Positions 1-8,608 of a stretch of 64,000 nucleotides of DNA are shown piece by piece. The DNA comes from Natronomonas moolapensis 8.8.11 (GTDB lineage: Archaea; Halobacteriota; Halobacteria; Halobacteriales; Haloarculaceae): the NCBI RefSeq assembly GCF_000591055.1, contig NC_020388.1:682001-746000 (forward strand), in the 5' to 3' direction. The translations under genes were made by a program, and so were the position numbers. Under the pieces are notes generated by a model, which saw only the letters and a list, made by a program, of their open reading frames with translations, did not search any database and was not told where the DNA came from. How positions within the stretch are numbered: the first letter of the stretch is position 1; every line of letters begins with the position of its first letter.

Positions 1-237
1 ATCACTGTCTATCCCGTTCAAAACGAGACACACTGGAGCGACGCCCAGCGGAGCGTTCTCCCCGACGCGTTCTTGGTGGCGTCCGGAGCGACACCGCTGG
101 ATCTCGCCTTCGCCGTCCACTCCGACATCGGCGAGGGGTACCTCCACGCCGTCGACGCCAGAGAGAACCGACGGATCGGCGAGGATCACGAGCTCTCGGA
201 GGGCGACGTGATCAAGATCGTCTCCACAGCGAAGTGA
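1..237 (+). CDS. C-terminal end of a YchF-like GTPase/ATPase (TGS domain), cut by the window edge
   Basis: Open from base 1 to a TGA at 235-237, giving 78 residues with no start in the window. The stretch reads as a TGS domain: LPDAF, TPLDLAFAVHSDIG and HAVDARENRRIGEDHEL, ending GDVIKIVST. This is the usual C-terminus of the archaeal YchF/Obg-type P-loop GTPases, which act in the cytoplasm on translation-related substrates. The nucleotide-binding part lies upstream of the window, so family membership rests on the TGS part alone. A DRG-type GTPase is the alternative. Confidence 0.8.
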   Translation: MTVYPVQNETHWSDAQRSVLPDAFLVASGATPLDLAFAVHSDIGEGYLHAVDARENRRIGEDHELSEGDVIKIVSTAK

Positions 238-507
238 GACTGGCCGTCGTGGTCGAGACTGAACCGCTGGCGCGTTTCTGAACAGATATCGGGGTCTCAC
301 CACCTGCTCGGGGCCTAATCCGTTCGCTACGACCTACGTGGGCCACAGATTGGATGCCGATCAGCAGTATCTTGAACGTCGACCGGATCGTAACCGCGCG
401 CTGACTGCTTCAGCCGTTTCGAGCAGGGCTGCTTCGTTCGCCTCACGCCAGGTTCGATAGATCAACCGGTCAATTGAGCGGCTCGCTTGACACTGAACCA
501 TTTAGTC

Positions 508-645
508 ATGGAAGCTGTACTGTGGGATATGAGTGAGATTGACTCGGATACGATGATGATCGTTGCCGGGGTCGTGTTCAGCCTGTTGGCCCTGATAGAG
601 CTATACTCAACTTGGAAAAACACCCGAAACGACCGAGCGGCATGA
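508..645 (+). CDS. very small membrane protein (45 aa, or 38 aa from an inner ATG)
   Basis: An ATG at 508 opens 45 codons; an in-frame ATG at 529 would give 38. The product has an acidic start (MSEIDSD), one hydrophobic helix (IVAGVVFSLLALIELY) and a charged tail (WKNTRNDRAA). That is the shape of the many single-helix small proteins of haloarchaea. No family is recognised. Nothing else on either strand explains the stretch, and the hydrophobic pattern with a positive tail is the only evidence for coding. Confidence 0.4.
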   Translation: MEAVLWDMSEIDSDTMMIVAGVVFSLLALIELYSTWKNTRNDRAA

Positions 646-828
646 CGATCCCCGAAGCCGCGTTTACCGTCGACCGAGATAGCGGCCGTCGTACCGCGTG
701 ACTCGGTCGGCGGCCGGTATTTTTCTCCGTTGAGTGCGTGTCGATGCGTCGGGGTCGGCGTTAATTTACAGTTCGTCAGGCCAGTGGTCTCGCTGGCACC
801 GCGGCGGGCAACGAAAACTGTGTCCGAC

Positions 829-1068
829 TCAGCCCTCGGTTTCTTCGAGGGCCTGTTTGATTTCTTCGAGCTTGAAATACGACGCGAGAGCCAGGATCGA
901 GGTGGGCCACAGCCCGACGAACTGCCCTCGTTGCTTGTCGCCACGGACGTAGTAGAAGTACAGGGCGAGCATAACGGAGCCCACTGATGCTATCACAGCA
1001 GTACTGACGCCATCGGTGTTGAGCTCTTCGAGCGCTTCGGTCGTCGGTTTGTCGGCCGAATCTCCCAT
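829..1068 (-). CDS. small membrane protein, 79 aa, function unknown
   Basis: An acidic N-terminus (MGDSADKPTTEALEEL) precedes one clear transmembrane helix (TAVIASVGSVMLALYFYYV), a basic loop (RGDKQRGQ), a second hydrophobic stretch (FVGLWPTSILALASYF) and a charged tail (KLEEIKQALEETEG). The composition is typical of haloarchaeal proteins. Longer frames on the other strand here are low-complexity shadows. No function can be assigned; two-helix topology in the cytoplasmic membrane is an inference from hydrophobicity. Confidence 0.6.
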   Translation of the reverse strand: MGDSADKPTTEALEELNTDGVSTAVIASVGSVMLALYFYYVRGDKQRGQFVGLWPTSILALASYFKLEEIKQALEETEG

Positions 1069-1176
1069 ACCCTATGTTATCTCTGGATAGTGAAATGAGT
1101 TCCTATACAGCATCGGTGAGGGAGTTCGATACAGACCAGCAATCTGCAGCGTCGCCGCCCAGAGCGGGAACCGAAA

Positions 1177-1287
1177 TCACGTTGCGTTCCGTTCGCTTCT
1201 CCAGATAGCGAGAAAAATAGCCACTGAGAGCGCAATCATCAGTACAGCGAACCGCTGTTCACCACCGATGCCGAGCCGTGTGCTCAT
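1177..1287 (-). CDS. very small single-helix membrane protein (36 aa)
   Basis: ATG at 1287 and TGA at 1177-1179. The product starts MSTRLGIGGEQR, has one helix (FAVLMIALSVAIFLAIW) and ends in a charged tail (RSERNAT). The layout matches other tiny haloarchaeal membrane peptides, but it is too short to assign. An AT-rich stretch with TATATAT at about 1320-1327 lies upstream and could hold a promoter. Confidence 0.35.
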   Translation of the reverse strand: MSTRLGIGGEQRFAVLMIALSVAIFLAIWRSERNAT

Positions 1288-1567
1288 TGAACACATTGCG
1301 CGTTTTAGTACAGCTGTTGCATATATATCGCTTTGCCACACTGTTCAGCTAGTATATGAGACTCACGACTGGTCGATATCCAACGGTGCTGTGCTATCCG
1401 ATTCAGCCAGCGTTGACTGAACCGACATTATAAGTGATAATAATATTATTTATGTGCAGAACTTATATGTATACTCAAATGATCCGGCACCGATATCGGT
1501 TCACTACTCATTTTACTTTGGTTTGGTTGCTCGAGTTTTATTACGGAGTCGGGTAACGCGATCCACG

Positions 1568-1585
1568 CCCGCCGTTCACGGCGGG
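1568..1585. repeat. solo IS200/IS605-type right-end hairpin (GC stem, TTCA loop)
   Basis: The palindrome CCCGCCG-TTCA-CGGCGGG is nearly identical to the hairpin that follows the complete TnpB gene at 43784-43803. No TnpB coding sequence is next to it. It is best read as the scar of a TnpB-type element. The AGGATGTCA tail seen at the complete element is absent, so the end is decayed. Confidence 0.5.
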
Positions 1586-1702
1586 ATTCTCTCGCTATTT
1601 AAAAACGTCTGGCCCGTTCGGATATCGTGTCGCGAGCGGACCAGATTGAACGAAGCTGCTGCTCTAGAAGTTCTTTTTGAAGCCGAGTCTCCGAGAGATT
1701 CA

Positions 1703-1810
1703 TACTGGTGGACGAAATCAAACGAAACTGGATCACGAGTGATCCGCCGGTCGTTCCGTCGGACGGCGTGCGCCTCGTGCGTCGTGTGTCCGTTCGTTTG
1801 CCCATCAGTA
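1703..1810 (-). mobile_element. MITE-like element, copy 1 (108 bp)
   Basis: This stretch has the same length as 6757-6864 and matches it in reverse orientation, notably over the core CGAGTGATCCGCCGGTC and the run GTGTGTCCGTTCGTTTG. Its ends are imperfect inverted repeats (TACTGGTGGAC at the left; CCCATCAGTA at the right). Both copies are flanked by TCA, suggesting a 3-bp target duplication. No coding capacity. The flanks of this copy (1590-2040) contain no gene I can name. Confidence 0.65.
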
Positions 1811-2044
1811 TCAGGACGACGGCTCGGCCGTCGGCGCGGAAGCCAACGTGCTTGACTGTGCCTCGGCCGGACTGGACAGACGGTGCTTCTGGAACCGATC
1901 CCGAACTGGCTACAGGTATCTTGGCTTTCGTGTCTCGATCGTGGGGGGCTCGATGCCCGCACTCGTCTCGGGGGGTCGACAGACAAAACGGGGCCGCGCT
2001 CGGCAACGTATTTGACAGTCCCACCGCAGTATTAGAATACCGGC

Positions 2045-3409
2045 ATGGCTGTACTGGACGATCTCTCGGGGTTCGAGTTCGAGGACGTAATGGAGGACGT
2101 GTTCCGGAATCTCGGCTACGAAAACGTCCGACAGGCCGACAAAACGGCAGATGAGGGGCGTGACGTGATGATGGAGGAAGTCATCGACGGCACTCGCCGT
2201 GGGATTGTCGTCGAATGTAAACACACAAGCACCGTCGGCCGTCCGGTCGTCCAGAAGCTCCACTCCGCGATCGCGACGTTCGATTTCGACGGTCCCAAAC
2301 GCGGGATAGTCGTCACGACCGGCCGGTTTACGGGCCCTGCCGAGGAGTACGCACAGCGCCTTCGACAGAACGACGACCCATATCCCATCGAGTTGCTTGA
2401 CGGCGAGGCCCTCCGAGAGATCGCCGACGACATCGGTCTCGATCTCTACAACGGCCGCATCGAGATCCTCTGTGACGAGACCCTGCGTCCGTACGATCCG
2501 GCGACCGACGTCGATACACCCGTTCGAGAAGCGTTTCGCGATATCGAAAACGTCGCGGCCGCGGACGTGCCAACCCCATACTCACGGGTGCAGTTCCGTC
2601 CGGTGGTCGCAATCACCGCCGACGCGGACGCCGTCTTCGAGACGTCAGTGGGTGTCATCCACCGGATCAACGACCGGACGCGATTCGTGGTGCACGCCGA
2701 GCGTGGGCGCCCTCAGATCGCTGACGACCCCGTCGCAACGCTCGTTACTGAGAACCTCCACGCGACGGTCGAGCTCGACGCCGAACAGTTCGCACAGTCG
2801 TTCGACGATCTCGAGGAGCGTCGCTTCGGCCAGACGCAGACGGAGTACAAAGAGTGGGCCGTCGAGCGCCTCCAGGATCACCACACGGCGACGGTGACCT
2901 ACACCGGCGACAACAACGTCACATACGACAGGACGTGTGAACCCAATCTCTCGGACATCTCCGTCCAGTCGATTGAGCCCGTGTACCTTCCCGAGGTTCG
3001 GCAGACGATCGAACTGGGGGAGTATTCGTATCCGTACGAGTACTACGCTGCGGGGCCCTCTCGGGTGACACGAGACGACGGTGTTCACCGCTGTGTCCAC
3101 TGTGAGACGGATGGCGTCGACGAAACGTACACCTACTGTCCGAACTGCGGGGCGATCGCCTGCGACAGTCACAACAAAACGGAGCGGCTGGAGGGCGAAC
3201 CGATCTGTACGGGCTGTGCGGTGACAGAACGGTTCGCATTGAAGAGGAAGTACTTCTACGACGAAGAGAACCTCGAGGCGTTCCGCGAGGAGTATGCGGA
3301 GATGCCACTCCTAGAGAAGGCGATGGAGAACAAGTTACTCGCCGGAGGGAGCGTGATCGCGACGCTGCTGGTCGTCGTTGGATTACTTCTCATCGGCGGC
3401 ATCATGTAA
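2045..3409 (+). CDS. Mrr-like restriction endonuclease with zinc fingers and a C-terminal membrane anchor (454 aa)
   Basis: Residues 1-110 form a restriction-endonuclease-like domain of the Mrr type: GFEFEDVMEDVF helix, LGYENV, acidic D40, then the catalytic ECKH at 57-60 and a QKLHSAI helix. Mrr domains cleave DNA, often modified DNA. The middle (about 115-340) is not recognised. Around 345-395 there is a cysteine-rich zinc-binding stretch (CVHC, CPNC, CDSH, CTGC). The last 25 residues are a single hydrophobic helix (VIATLLVVVGLLLIGGIM) that would anchor the protein in the membrane. The TAA stop coincides with the first bases of the neighbouring insertion-element end, so the native C-terminus may have been slightly longer. 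Neighbours are mobile-element scars, which fits a solitary defence gene. Confidence 0.8.
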   Translation: MAVLDDLSGFEFEDVMEDVFRNLGYENVRQADKTADEGRDVMMEEVIDGTRRGIVVECKHTSTVGRPVVQKLHSAIATFDFDGPKRGIVVTTGRFTGPAEEYAQRLRQNDDPYPIELLDGEALREIADDIGLDLYNGRIEILCDETLRPYDPATDVDTPVREAFRDIENVAAADVPTPYSRVQFRPVVAITADADAVFETSVGVIHRINDRTRFVVHAERGRPQIADDPVATLVTENLHATVELDAEQFAQSFDDLEERRFGQTQTEYKEWAVERLQDHHTATVTYTGDNNVTYDRTCEPNLSDISVQSIEPVYLPEVRQTIELGEYSYPYEYYAAGPSRVTRDDGVHRCVHCETDGVDETYTYCPNCGAIACDSHNKTERLEGEPICTGCAVTERFALKRKYFYDEENLEAFREEYAEMPLLEKAMENKLLAGGSVIATLLVVVGLLLIGGIM

Positions 3410-3581
3410 ACTACCCTACCCTACTTCGCTCACCCCATACGGGGTTCGCTCGTTGAGGGGAGGGCCACTGGCAGAGCGTCGCTCTGCCAAGGCGTTGAAA
3501 GGCGTCGCCTTTCAGTGGCTTTGATGTGGACGCCCGGCAATCAGTCGCCAGCAATAGGCTGGTGACTCCTGCCGTTCAACG
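3407..3581 (-). repeat. right end of an IS200/IS605-type (TnpB) element
   Basis: The segment begins TAAACTACC and contains an inverted-repeat structure (CCCTACTTCGCTCACCCC, GGGGTTCGCTCGTTGAGGGG), then more hairpins and CTTTGATGTGGAC. A closely similar block, minus an internal hairpin, occurs alone at 41017-41089. It lies just downstream (minus strand) of the decayed TnpB gene. Such structured right ends are the transposase-recognition and guide-RNA scaffold part of TnpB elements. Confidence 0.6.
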
Positions 3582-4394
3582 TCACCAGAACGCGGAGCGT
3601 TCTGGTTGGCTCACGAGAGCTGCTCTCGTGAACGTCCCACCAGTTATACGCACGTCTACTTGTGCGTCTCCGTTCCACGACTTGGGCGAGGAACGGAGTC
3701 TGTGGATTCGCTTTCGAGCGTACCGGAGCCCGATGTTCTTCGCGGCGTTGTAGTCCGCATTGACCTCGTAGCCGCACTTCCGGCACTCAAAGTGTTCTTC
3801 TTGGCGGTTGTTCGGGTGCGTGAACCCACAGTCTGTCCGAGAACAACGTTGAGACGTGTGGTTCGGCGCGACCTGTTCCACGGAGACACCCTGTTCAGGG
3901 GCTTTGTACGAGACATACTCAAACAGGCGTCGGAACGCCCAGACGTGGTAGCATTTAGCTTGCGGAAGCCCCTCTCGAATGTCACTCAAGTCCTCGAAGG
4001 CAATAACGTCGCAGTCGTGTTCGACGGCTTCCGTGATAATCTCGTTGGCGACCGTATGGATATACTGTTTGCGCCACGCTTTTTCGCGCTTGCCGAGGCG
4101 AAGCAGGGCGTTGTGTGCGGCTTGTGTACCGCGCTGTTGCATCTCACCACGCCGCTTCTCAAACTCACGGCACCAGTGGTGGTAGTCGTCTCCGTGCCAG
4201 AACGTGCCGGTTGAGGACACAGCGAGGCTATTGACGCCGAGGTCGATGCCGAGGACCGTTTGGTCGGGGTGCCCAGTATCTTCCGAAACCTCATCGTCAC
4301 CGTCTGTCCGCCGAGTTGAAATGTGGATGTAGAACTCGTCGCCCACCGCGTCGTACCGAAGCGTGCTCTCGCGGTAAGTGCCAATACGAGTGCG
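3582..4394 (-). pseudogene. tnpB: TnpB (IS200/IS605 accessory nuclease), N-terminal part missing
   Basis: The frame runs from just after an in-frame TGA at 4395-4397 to 3582, about 270 residues; full TnpB proteins have about 400. The RuvC-like core is present: GIDLGVNSL (first Asp), FEDLSDI (Glu), zinc ribbon CSRTDCGF and CRKCGYEV, and NADYNAAKN (last Asp). The first conserved part before YRESTLRYDAVGDEFY is absent, and the reading frame shifts there into unrelated sequence. TnpB is an RNA-guided DNA endonuclease; without its N-terminal wedge region this copy is unlikely to work. The element right end lies directly downstream. Confidence 0.8.
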
Positions 4395-4768
4395 TCAAGC
4401 AGGCCGTCCGCTCCGGTGTCGTATCCGTTCTCACCGAGCCTCTCTGCGAGGCGGCGCCACGTTCCCTGTTCGTACGCGGTGCCGTGTTCTAACGCGCTAA
4501 ATGAGCAGTTTGAGCGGTAATAGTATATTAAGTCCAACGGTGTAGGGGTTCCTGAGACATACAGTTCGGCAATGACCGCGAGCTGACCGCGGTCAGCCCA
4601 CGGCCAGTCACCACGGGTCGTCAGCGACAACTCCGATGTATCTCGTCTCGATATCGGCTGTTTTTGTTGTTGTGGTTGTGTAGCTCGTTTGTATCGCTGT
4701 CTTCTGGCTGGTTGGCACAGTATTCGGCAGCAAAGCCATAGAACAAGTGACACTTTCTCAGCGTTCAA
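4395..4768 (-). pseudogene. unrecognised protein fragment joined to the TnpB remnant
   Basis: An open frame continues 5' of the TnpB remnant in another phase. From about residue 45 it has a protein-like composition (TTRGDWPWADRGQLAVIAEL, LDLIYYYRSNCSFSALEHG, WRRLAERLGENGYDTGADG). It does not match any TnpB N-terminus I know and runs into the TnpB frame by a frameshift near 4390. It may be part of a gene into which the element inserted, perhaps linked to the adjacent polysaccharide gene. Function unknown. Confidence 0.3.
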
Positions 4769-4861
4769 ATCGTGCTATATCGACTCGTTCGGGAAGCAAC
4801 GACAATAGCGTACAGTAGTCAAATAAGCCGTTATAGTGGAGCACTGGTATCTTCACACTCC

Positions 4862-6331
4862 TCAGTACCGCAGACGATTCGTCGACAACGCGTATGTCCG
4901 CCGGAAGACCGCCCGCGCTGGCGCTGACACAACCCACAGCGGTATCCCAAACCCAATGCAGGCGGCGAGTGCCCCCACGACTGCGGCCACAACTGGCCCC
5001 CCGCCAGCCCACAGGACACCCCACACGGTCGCATACACCACCACCGACTCAACAACCAGAGCTCCCACAAAATGCATCCCAACGCTGGTGTCGATTAATG
5101 TCGAATCAAGCACTTGCCGGCTGTAATAGACGACATACCCGCCGACGATCAAGTTCATCACCACATACCCAGCAGCTCCGGCCAAGGCCCCATAGCGGGC
5201 ACCAAGCACCATCGTCAGCGGCACACTGACGATCAGCCCAAAGAGTTTCGTTCGAAAACTCAGTCCCGGGTGACCCGTCCCCTCGAGAACGTGTGAGGAC
5301 AGCGTCCAAAAGCCACGGAAGATGTTGATCCCACCAACAATGATCACCGTCGTCGAAAATTGCGCTGGCGCAGACGAAAACGCCAACTCCGCGATGAGAT
5401 CATCTGTCGACAACAAATACCCAAATACGACAAAAGAGATGCCACTCCCGCCGGTCACGACGGTATCGAGATACTGGCTGACATCGACACCAGCGGCGTC
5501 GTCACCGCTCACCTTCGTCAACAGTGGGTTGGCCAGGTGCCACGCGATCGTCGCCCCGAAATCCCCGAATCGGTCGGCAGCCTCGTAGATCCCCACAGCC
5601 AAAGGAGTCGCAACAATGCCCAACACATATACAGGCATATTGTAGGATACCCGATCGAGGATCTGATCTGGGATACTCCATTTAGCGTAGGCCCACGCCC
5701 GAGAGAGTTCACGCCGCTCGGGGAGTGTTGGGATCACTTGAAGGCCCACCGCAACCAGCCCATAGACGGTGAGACGAACCGCTATCATGACCATCATGAG
5801 TTCCGTGGCTGTGGCTATCGACTGGTTCAAAACAAACAACACACCCAGTTCCACACTACTCTTGACGCTGTTGATCCACGTGACGGCACTGGGATATCCA
5901 ACCGCACTAGTGAGACTCTCGACGGTCATGACGACCGCTATCGTCACCGCATATAGCCCTGAAATACGGAGCAGCGTCTCATCAAATACCGTCACACTGG
6001 CGAGATAACCACCGAATGTGATCGCCAGCGCACCGAGTACTGAAAGGTAGGCAATCGTAAAGATCACCGCAACACTGAGATACGCCCCCACGGATTCACC
6101 GGGTTCGGTGCCGATTTTATGTAGGGTCTGTGTAACTCCTCTAATCGGCCGTAGCACCAGTGCGATCGTCAACACCGTAAAAAAATACTGGCCGGTGACC
6201 GAGGGGGACGTGACAAAAGCGTAGATGAGACCACTCAGCGTATACAGTGTGGTTGTCACCAGCGCGCCGCCGGTCGTCTGAATTGAGGAGGTGAGCAAGT
6301 CAACCTCGTTGCCGTCACGCTGGGTGACCAT
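4862..6331 (-). CDS. polysaccharide/oligosaccharide flippase (MOP superfamily, 489 aa)
   Basis: A highly hydrophobic protein with about 12-14 predicted transmembrane segments and short polar loops. The N-terminus begins VDLLTSSIQTTGGALVTTTLYTLSGLIYAFVTSP, as in Wzx-type polysaccharide biosynthesis proteins; the middle has the positively charged segment RRELSRAWAYAKWSIPDQILDR. These proteins move lipid-linked sugars across the membrane for surface glycans or S-layer glycoprotein decoration. No glycosyltransferase genes are adjacent, so the donor pathway is unseen here; the cluster was probably broken up by insertions. The ATG at 6331 is the only reasonable start. Confidence 0.8.
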   Translation of the reverse strand: MVTQRDGNEVDLLTSSIQTTGGALVTTTLYTLSGLIYAFVTSPSVTGQYFFTVLTIALVLRPIRGVTQTLHKIGTEPGESVGAYLSVAVIFTIAYLSVLGALAITFGGYLASVTVFDETLLRISGLYAVTIAVVMTVESLTSAVGYPSAVTWINSVKSSVELGVLFVLNQSIATATELMMVMIAVRLTVYGLVAVGLQVIPTLPERRELSRAWAYAKWSIPDQILDRVSYNMPVYVLGIVATPLAVGIYEAADRFGDFGATIAWHLANPLLTKVSGDDAAGVDVSQYLDTVVTGGSGISFVVFGYLLSTDDLIAELAFSSAPAQFSTTVIIVGGINIFRGFWTLSSHVLEGTGHPGLSFRTKLFGLIVSVPLTMVLGARYGALAGAAGYVVMNLIVGGYVVYYSRQVLDSTLIDTSVGMHFVGALVVESVVVYATVWGVLWAGGGPVVAAVVGALAACIGFGIPLWVVSAPARAVFRRTYALSTNRLRY

Positions 6332-6550
6332 TCCACTATACAGTGGACTGTGAGTGTCATAACGGTGTTCGTCGGACGGCCACCCAAAACGGTGGTGTCC
6401 ACCAATCGGTCGAAAGTTAGAGTGCCAGTGGCGTCACTGACACGGCGAGGACAACTACCAGGACAACGACCAACAGCACAGCTGCGGTGCAAACTCCCGG
6501 AGAACAATCCGTCTTTACTTAAAGAAGAGACCGTGTGACTGCGGTGAGTT

Positions 6551-6985
6551 ATGTTTTCTGACCGGCGTGATGTCGGCAGCGTCTCAACGACGGACTACCT
6601 GCAAGCAGAGACAAGTGCGCTGTTCATTCAGTACAGCTACCGCGGTGGTGTCGGACTGGCTCGAAACGGATGCGACGACAGTAAATAGCTATCCCAGCGC
6701 ACGTGGGAACTGCTCGCCGATTGTGGGTGTTCGGACGAGTGCCCGGCCTGTATTCATACTGACGGCCAAACGAACGGACACACGACGCACGGGGCGCACG
6801 CCGTTCGACGGCGTGACCGGCGGATCACTCGTGCGTCGGTGTCACGTGAGTTCGTCCATCAGTATCAGTCATACTACTGTGGCCGAGCAAACGAACCGCT
6901 CGACAAACGTCTCGCGGCGACGCTGACGATGGCGCATATTCAGCAGTGGGCACAAAGGTTGGGTTATATTAATATACGGATTTAA
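6551..6985 (+). pseudogene. C-terminal remnant of a DEAD/DEAH helicase (DUF1998-type zinc cluster), interrupted by a MITE
   Basis: The frame reads SVSTTDYLQAETSALFIQYS, YRGGVGLARNGCDDSK, a premature TAG, then WELLADCGCSDECPACI, the MITE copy, and YYCGRANEPLDKRLAATL. This is the conserved end of Lhr/MrfA-like helicases with a DUF1998 zinc cluster (CGC, CPAC, CG). Removing 108 bp plus one TCA joins CPACIQ to SYYCGRANEP in frame. The upstream helicase body is absent, so the fragment is dead. Confidence 0.65.
6757..6864 (+). mobile_element. MITE-like element, copy 2 (108 bp) inside a helicase remnant
   Basis: The ends TACTGACGGCC and GTCCATCAGTA are imperfect inverted repeats. It is flanked by TCA at 6754-6756 and 6865-6867. 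The host frame on both sides is that of a DUF1998 helicase end, so the borders can be read from protein homology. It shares core blocks and exact length with 1703-1810 in the opposite orientation. No transposase of matching ends occurs in the window. Confidence 0.7.
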
Positions 6986-7011
6986 AAATCGGATGCGTCG
7001 GATCGACGCGC

Positions 7012-7590
7012 TCACAGCTCCCGCTGTCGGCCCTTCGGCATCTGCGATCGGAGTTCGCCGTACAGATACAGGCCGACGCCGATCGGTTCGACCGCGCCGG
7101 CGATCTCGTGGGCCGCGATCAGGTACCCCCAGTCGCCGTCCCACTCGGGGTCGGTCGTCTCGCCGCGGAGAAACGCCCGTGCCTCCTCGGCGTCGAGCAC
7201 GACGACGTTTCTCCTCGCGCCGCGCCCGAACCGCTGGACGGCGTCCGTCGTCGGCTTCCAGTGTTCCTGTCGGGTCCGGAGGAATGTCATCCCGAGTCCC
7301 TCGAGTTCGGCGGGCGAGTCGACGTCATCGGCGAATGCCCAGATCTTCCCCGAGCCCTTCTCCCAGAACGTGTGTCCCGCGAAGCGTTCGGCGTCGAGTC
7401 CGAAGCGTTCGACCCACCAGCCGACGGCCTCCTCGCGGGTCGCCCGCCCCTCGACCGTCCGATCGGCCGCGGTCGCAGGCAGGCGATCGAAGCGGCTCCC
7501 CTCGTTCGTAGAGGGGTCTTTCCTACCGCCCTTCCCGTCGGCGCCGTGGCCGCCGGATTCGTCCGGCGTCCGCTCGGATCCGTCGCTCAT
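7012..7590 (-). CDS. conserved haloarchaeal protein next to an RNA methyltransferase (DUF7122/PUA-like, 192 aa)
   Basis: Starts MSDGSERTPDE at 7590, sharing 4 nt (ATGA) with the stop of the upstream methyltransferase gene. An acidic low-complexity N-terminus of about 45 residues precedes a compact domain (VGWWVERFGLDAERFAGHTFWEKGSGKIWAF, GLGMTFLRTRQEHWKPTTDAVQRFG, LRGETTDPEWDGDWGYLIA). The second half reads like the RNA-binding PUA-type C-terminal part found fused to Nop2/Trm4 methyltransferases in other organisms. The likely role is as substrate-binding partner of the adjacent enzyme. The longer frame to 7809 has no support. Confidence 0.75.
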   Translation of the reverse strand: MSDGSERTPDESGGHGADGKGGRKDPSTNEGSRFDRLPATAADRTVEGRATREEAVGWWVERFGLDAERFAGHTFWEKGSGKIWAFADDVDSPAELEGLGMTFLRTRQEHWKPTTDAVQRFGRGARRNVVVLDAEEARAFLRGETTDPEWDGDWGYLIAAHEIAGAVEPIGVGLYLYGELRSQMPKGRQREL

Positions 7591-8498
7591 CCGGCCACCT
7601 CCAGTTTCGCACAGAAGAACCCGCCGGTGTCGTTGTGGTGGGGGTAGATCCGCTTGGCCCGCCGCATCGAGTCGTCGAAGGAGTCGCCCTCCCACGCCGT
7701 GAGTCCGGAAACGTGATCCAGCGGCAACTCGTACTCCAGCAGTCGGCACTCGTGGGTCTCGAGGGCGTGTTGGACGATCGCTTCGTTTTCCTCCGGGGCG
7801 AAGGTACACGTCGAGTAGACGACCGTCCCACCGGGGCGGGTGATCTCGAGGGCGCGATCGAGGATGCCTTTTTGAACCCCCGCAATCCCCTCGACGTGAT
7901 CCATCGACCAGTCCTCAAGCGCGTCGGGGTTCTTTCGGATCGTCCCCTCACACGAACAGGGCACGTCGACGAGCGTCCTGTCGAACGCCTCGCCGCCGAA
8001 GGATTTCAACGAGAAGTTGCGCGCGTCCGCCCGCGTGACGACGAGGTTCGTTACGCCGCAGCGCTCGGCGTTCGACCGCAGCGCCGACAGCCGGCCGAGG
8101 TTGTTGTCGTTGCCGACGAGTAGGCCCCGATCGTCCATCCGCGCGGCGAGTTGGGTCGTCTTGCTCCCCGGCGCGGCACAGCAGTCCAGCACGCGCTCGC
8201 CGGGGTCCGGATCGAGCGCCAGCGCGGGCACTGCCGAGACCTCCTCTTGGCCGTACACCCAGCCGTGGACGAACGGCCAGGAGTTGCCGGGCGATTCGTC
8301 CCCGCCGAGCCGAAAGAGCCCGTCGTGCCACCCGACGGGGCCGAACTCGACGCCGGCCGACTCGAACGCCCGTCGGACGCGGTCCGGCGTCGCTTTGATT
8401 CCGTTGACCCGGACGACTGACGGAAGCGGCCGCCCACAGGCGTCGTGAAACGCCGTCGGATCGTCGACGATGGGGTCGTACCTCGAGAGTGGATCCAT
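7587..8498 (-). CDS. RsmB/NOP family RNA cytosine-C5 methyltransferase (303 aa)
   Basis: The NOL1/NOP2/Sun fold is clear: SAM motif DCCAAPGSKTTQLA near residue 108, GNDNNLGRLSALRSNAERCG, the PC motif DVPCSCEGTIRKNPDALEDW holding one catalytic cysteine, and the TC motif STCTFAPEENE with the nucleophilic cysteine. It ends HHNDTGGFFCAKLE, typical of the family. The reaction is SAM-dependent m5C formation in tRNA or rRNA in the cytoplasm; archaeal Trm4-like members modify tRNA C48/C49. It is the first gene of a two-gene operon with the PUA-like protein. Confidence 0.9.
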   Translation of the reverse strand: MDPLSRYDPIVDDPTAFHDACGRPLPSVVRVNGIKATPDRVRRAFESAGVEFGPVGWHDGLFRLGGDESPGNSWPFVHGWVYGQEEVSAVPALALDPDPGERVLDCCAAPGSKTTQLAARMDDRGLLVGNDNNLGRLSALRSNAERCGVTNLVVTRADARNFSLKSFGGEAFDRTLVDVPCSCEGTIRKNPDALEDWSMDHVEGIAGVQKGILDRALEITRPGGTVVYSTCTFAPEENEAIVQHALETHECRLLEYELPLDHVSGLTAWEGDSFDDSMRRAKRIYPHHNDTGGFFCAKLEVAG

Positions 8499-8524
8499 GC
8501 CCCCAGTCGCCCCCGTGGCGGTTT

Positions 8525-8558
<34 letters not shown>

Positions 8559-8608
8559 CCCCGTCCGGACGGCCCACGCTTAAGAGACCGGGGGGCGTGG
8601 CCCCGCGT

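Noticed and set aside
1454-2024. several overlapping proteins around the first MITE copy
   Set aside because: They share Arg/Thr-rich sequence only because they cross the MITE; no domain or start signal supports any of them. A faint sulfatase-modifying-factor-like phrase (GYRYLGFRVS) near 1910 was too short to call.
7591-7809. extension of the PUA-like protein upstream
   Set aside because: It overlaps the methyltransferase gene in another frame; ATGA coupling at 7587-7590 gives the normal start.
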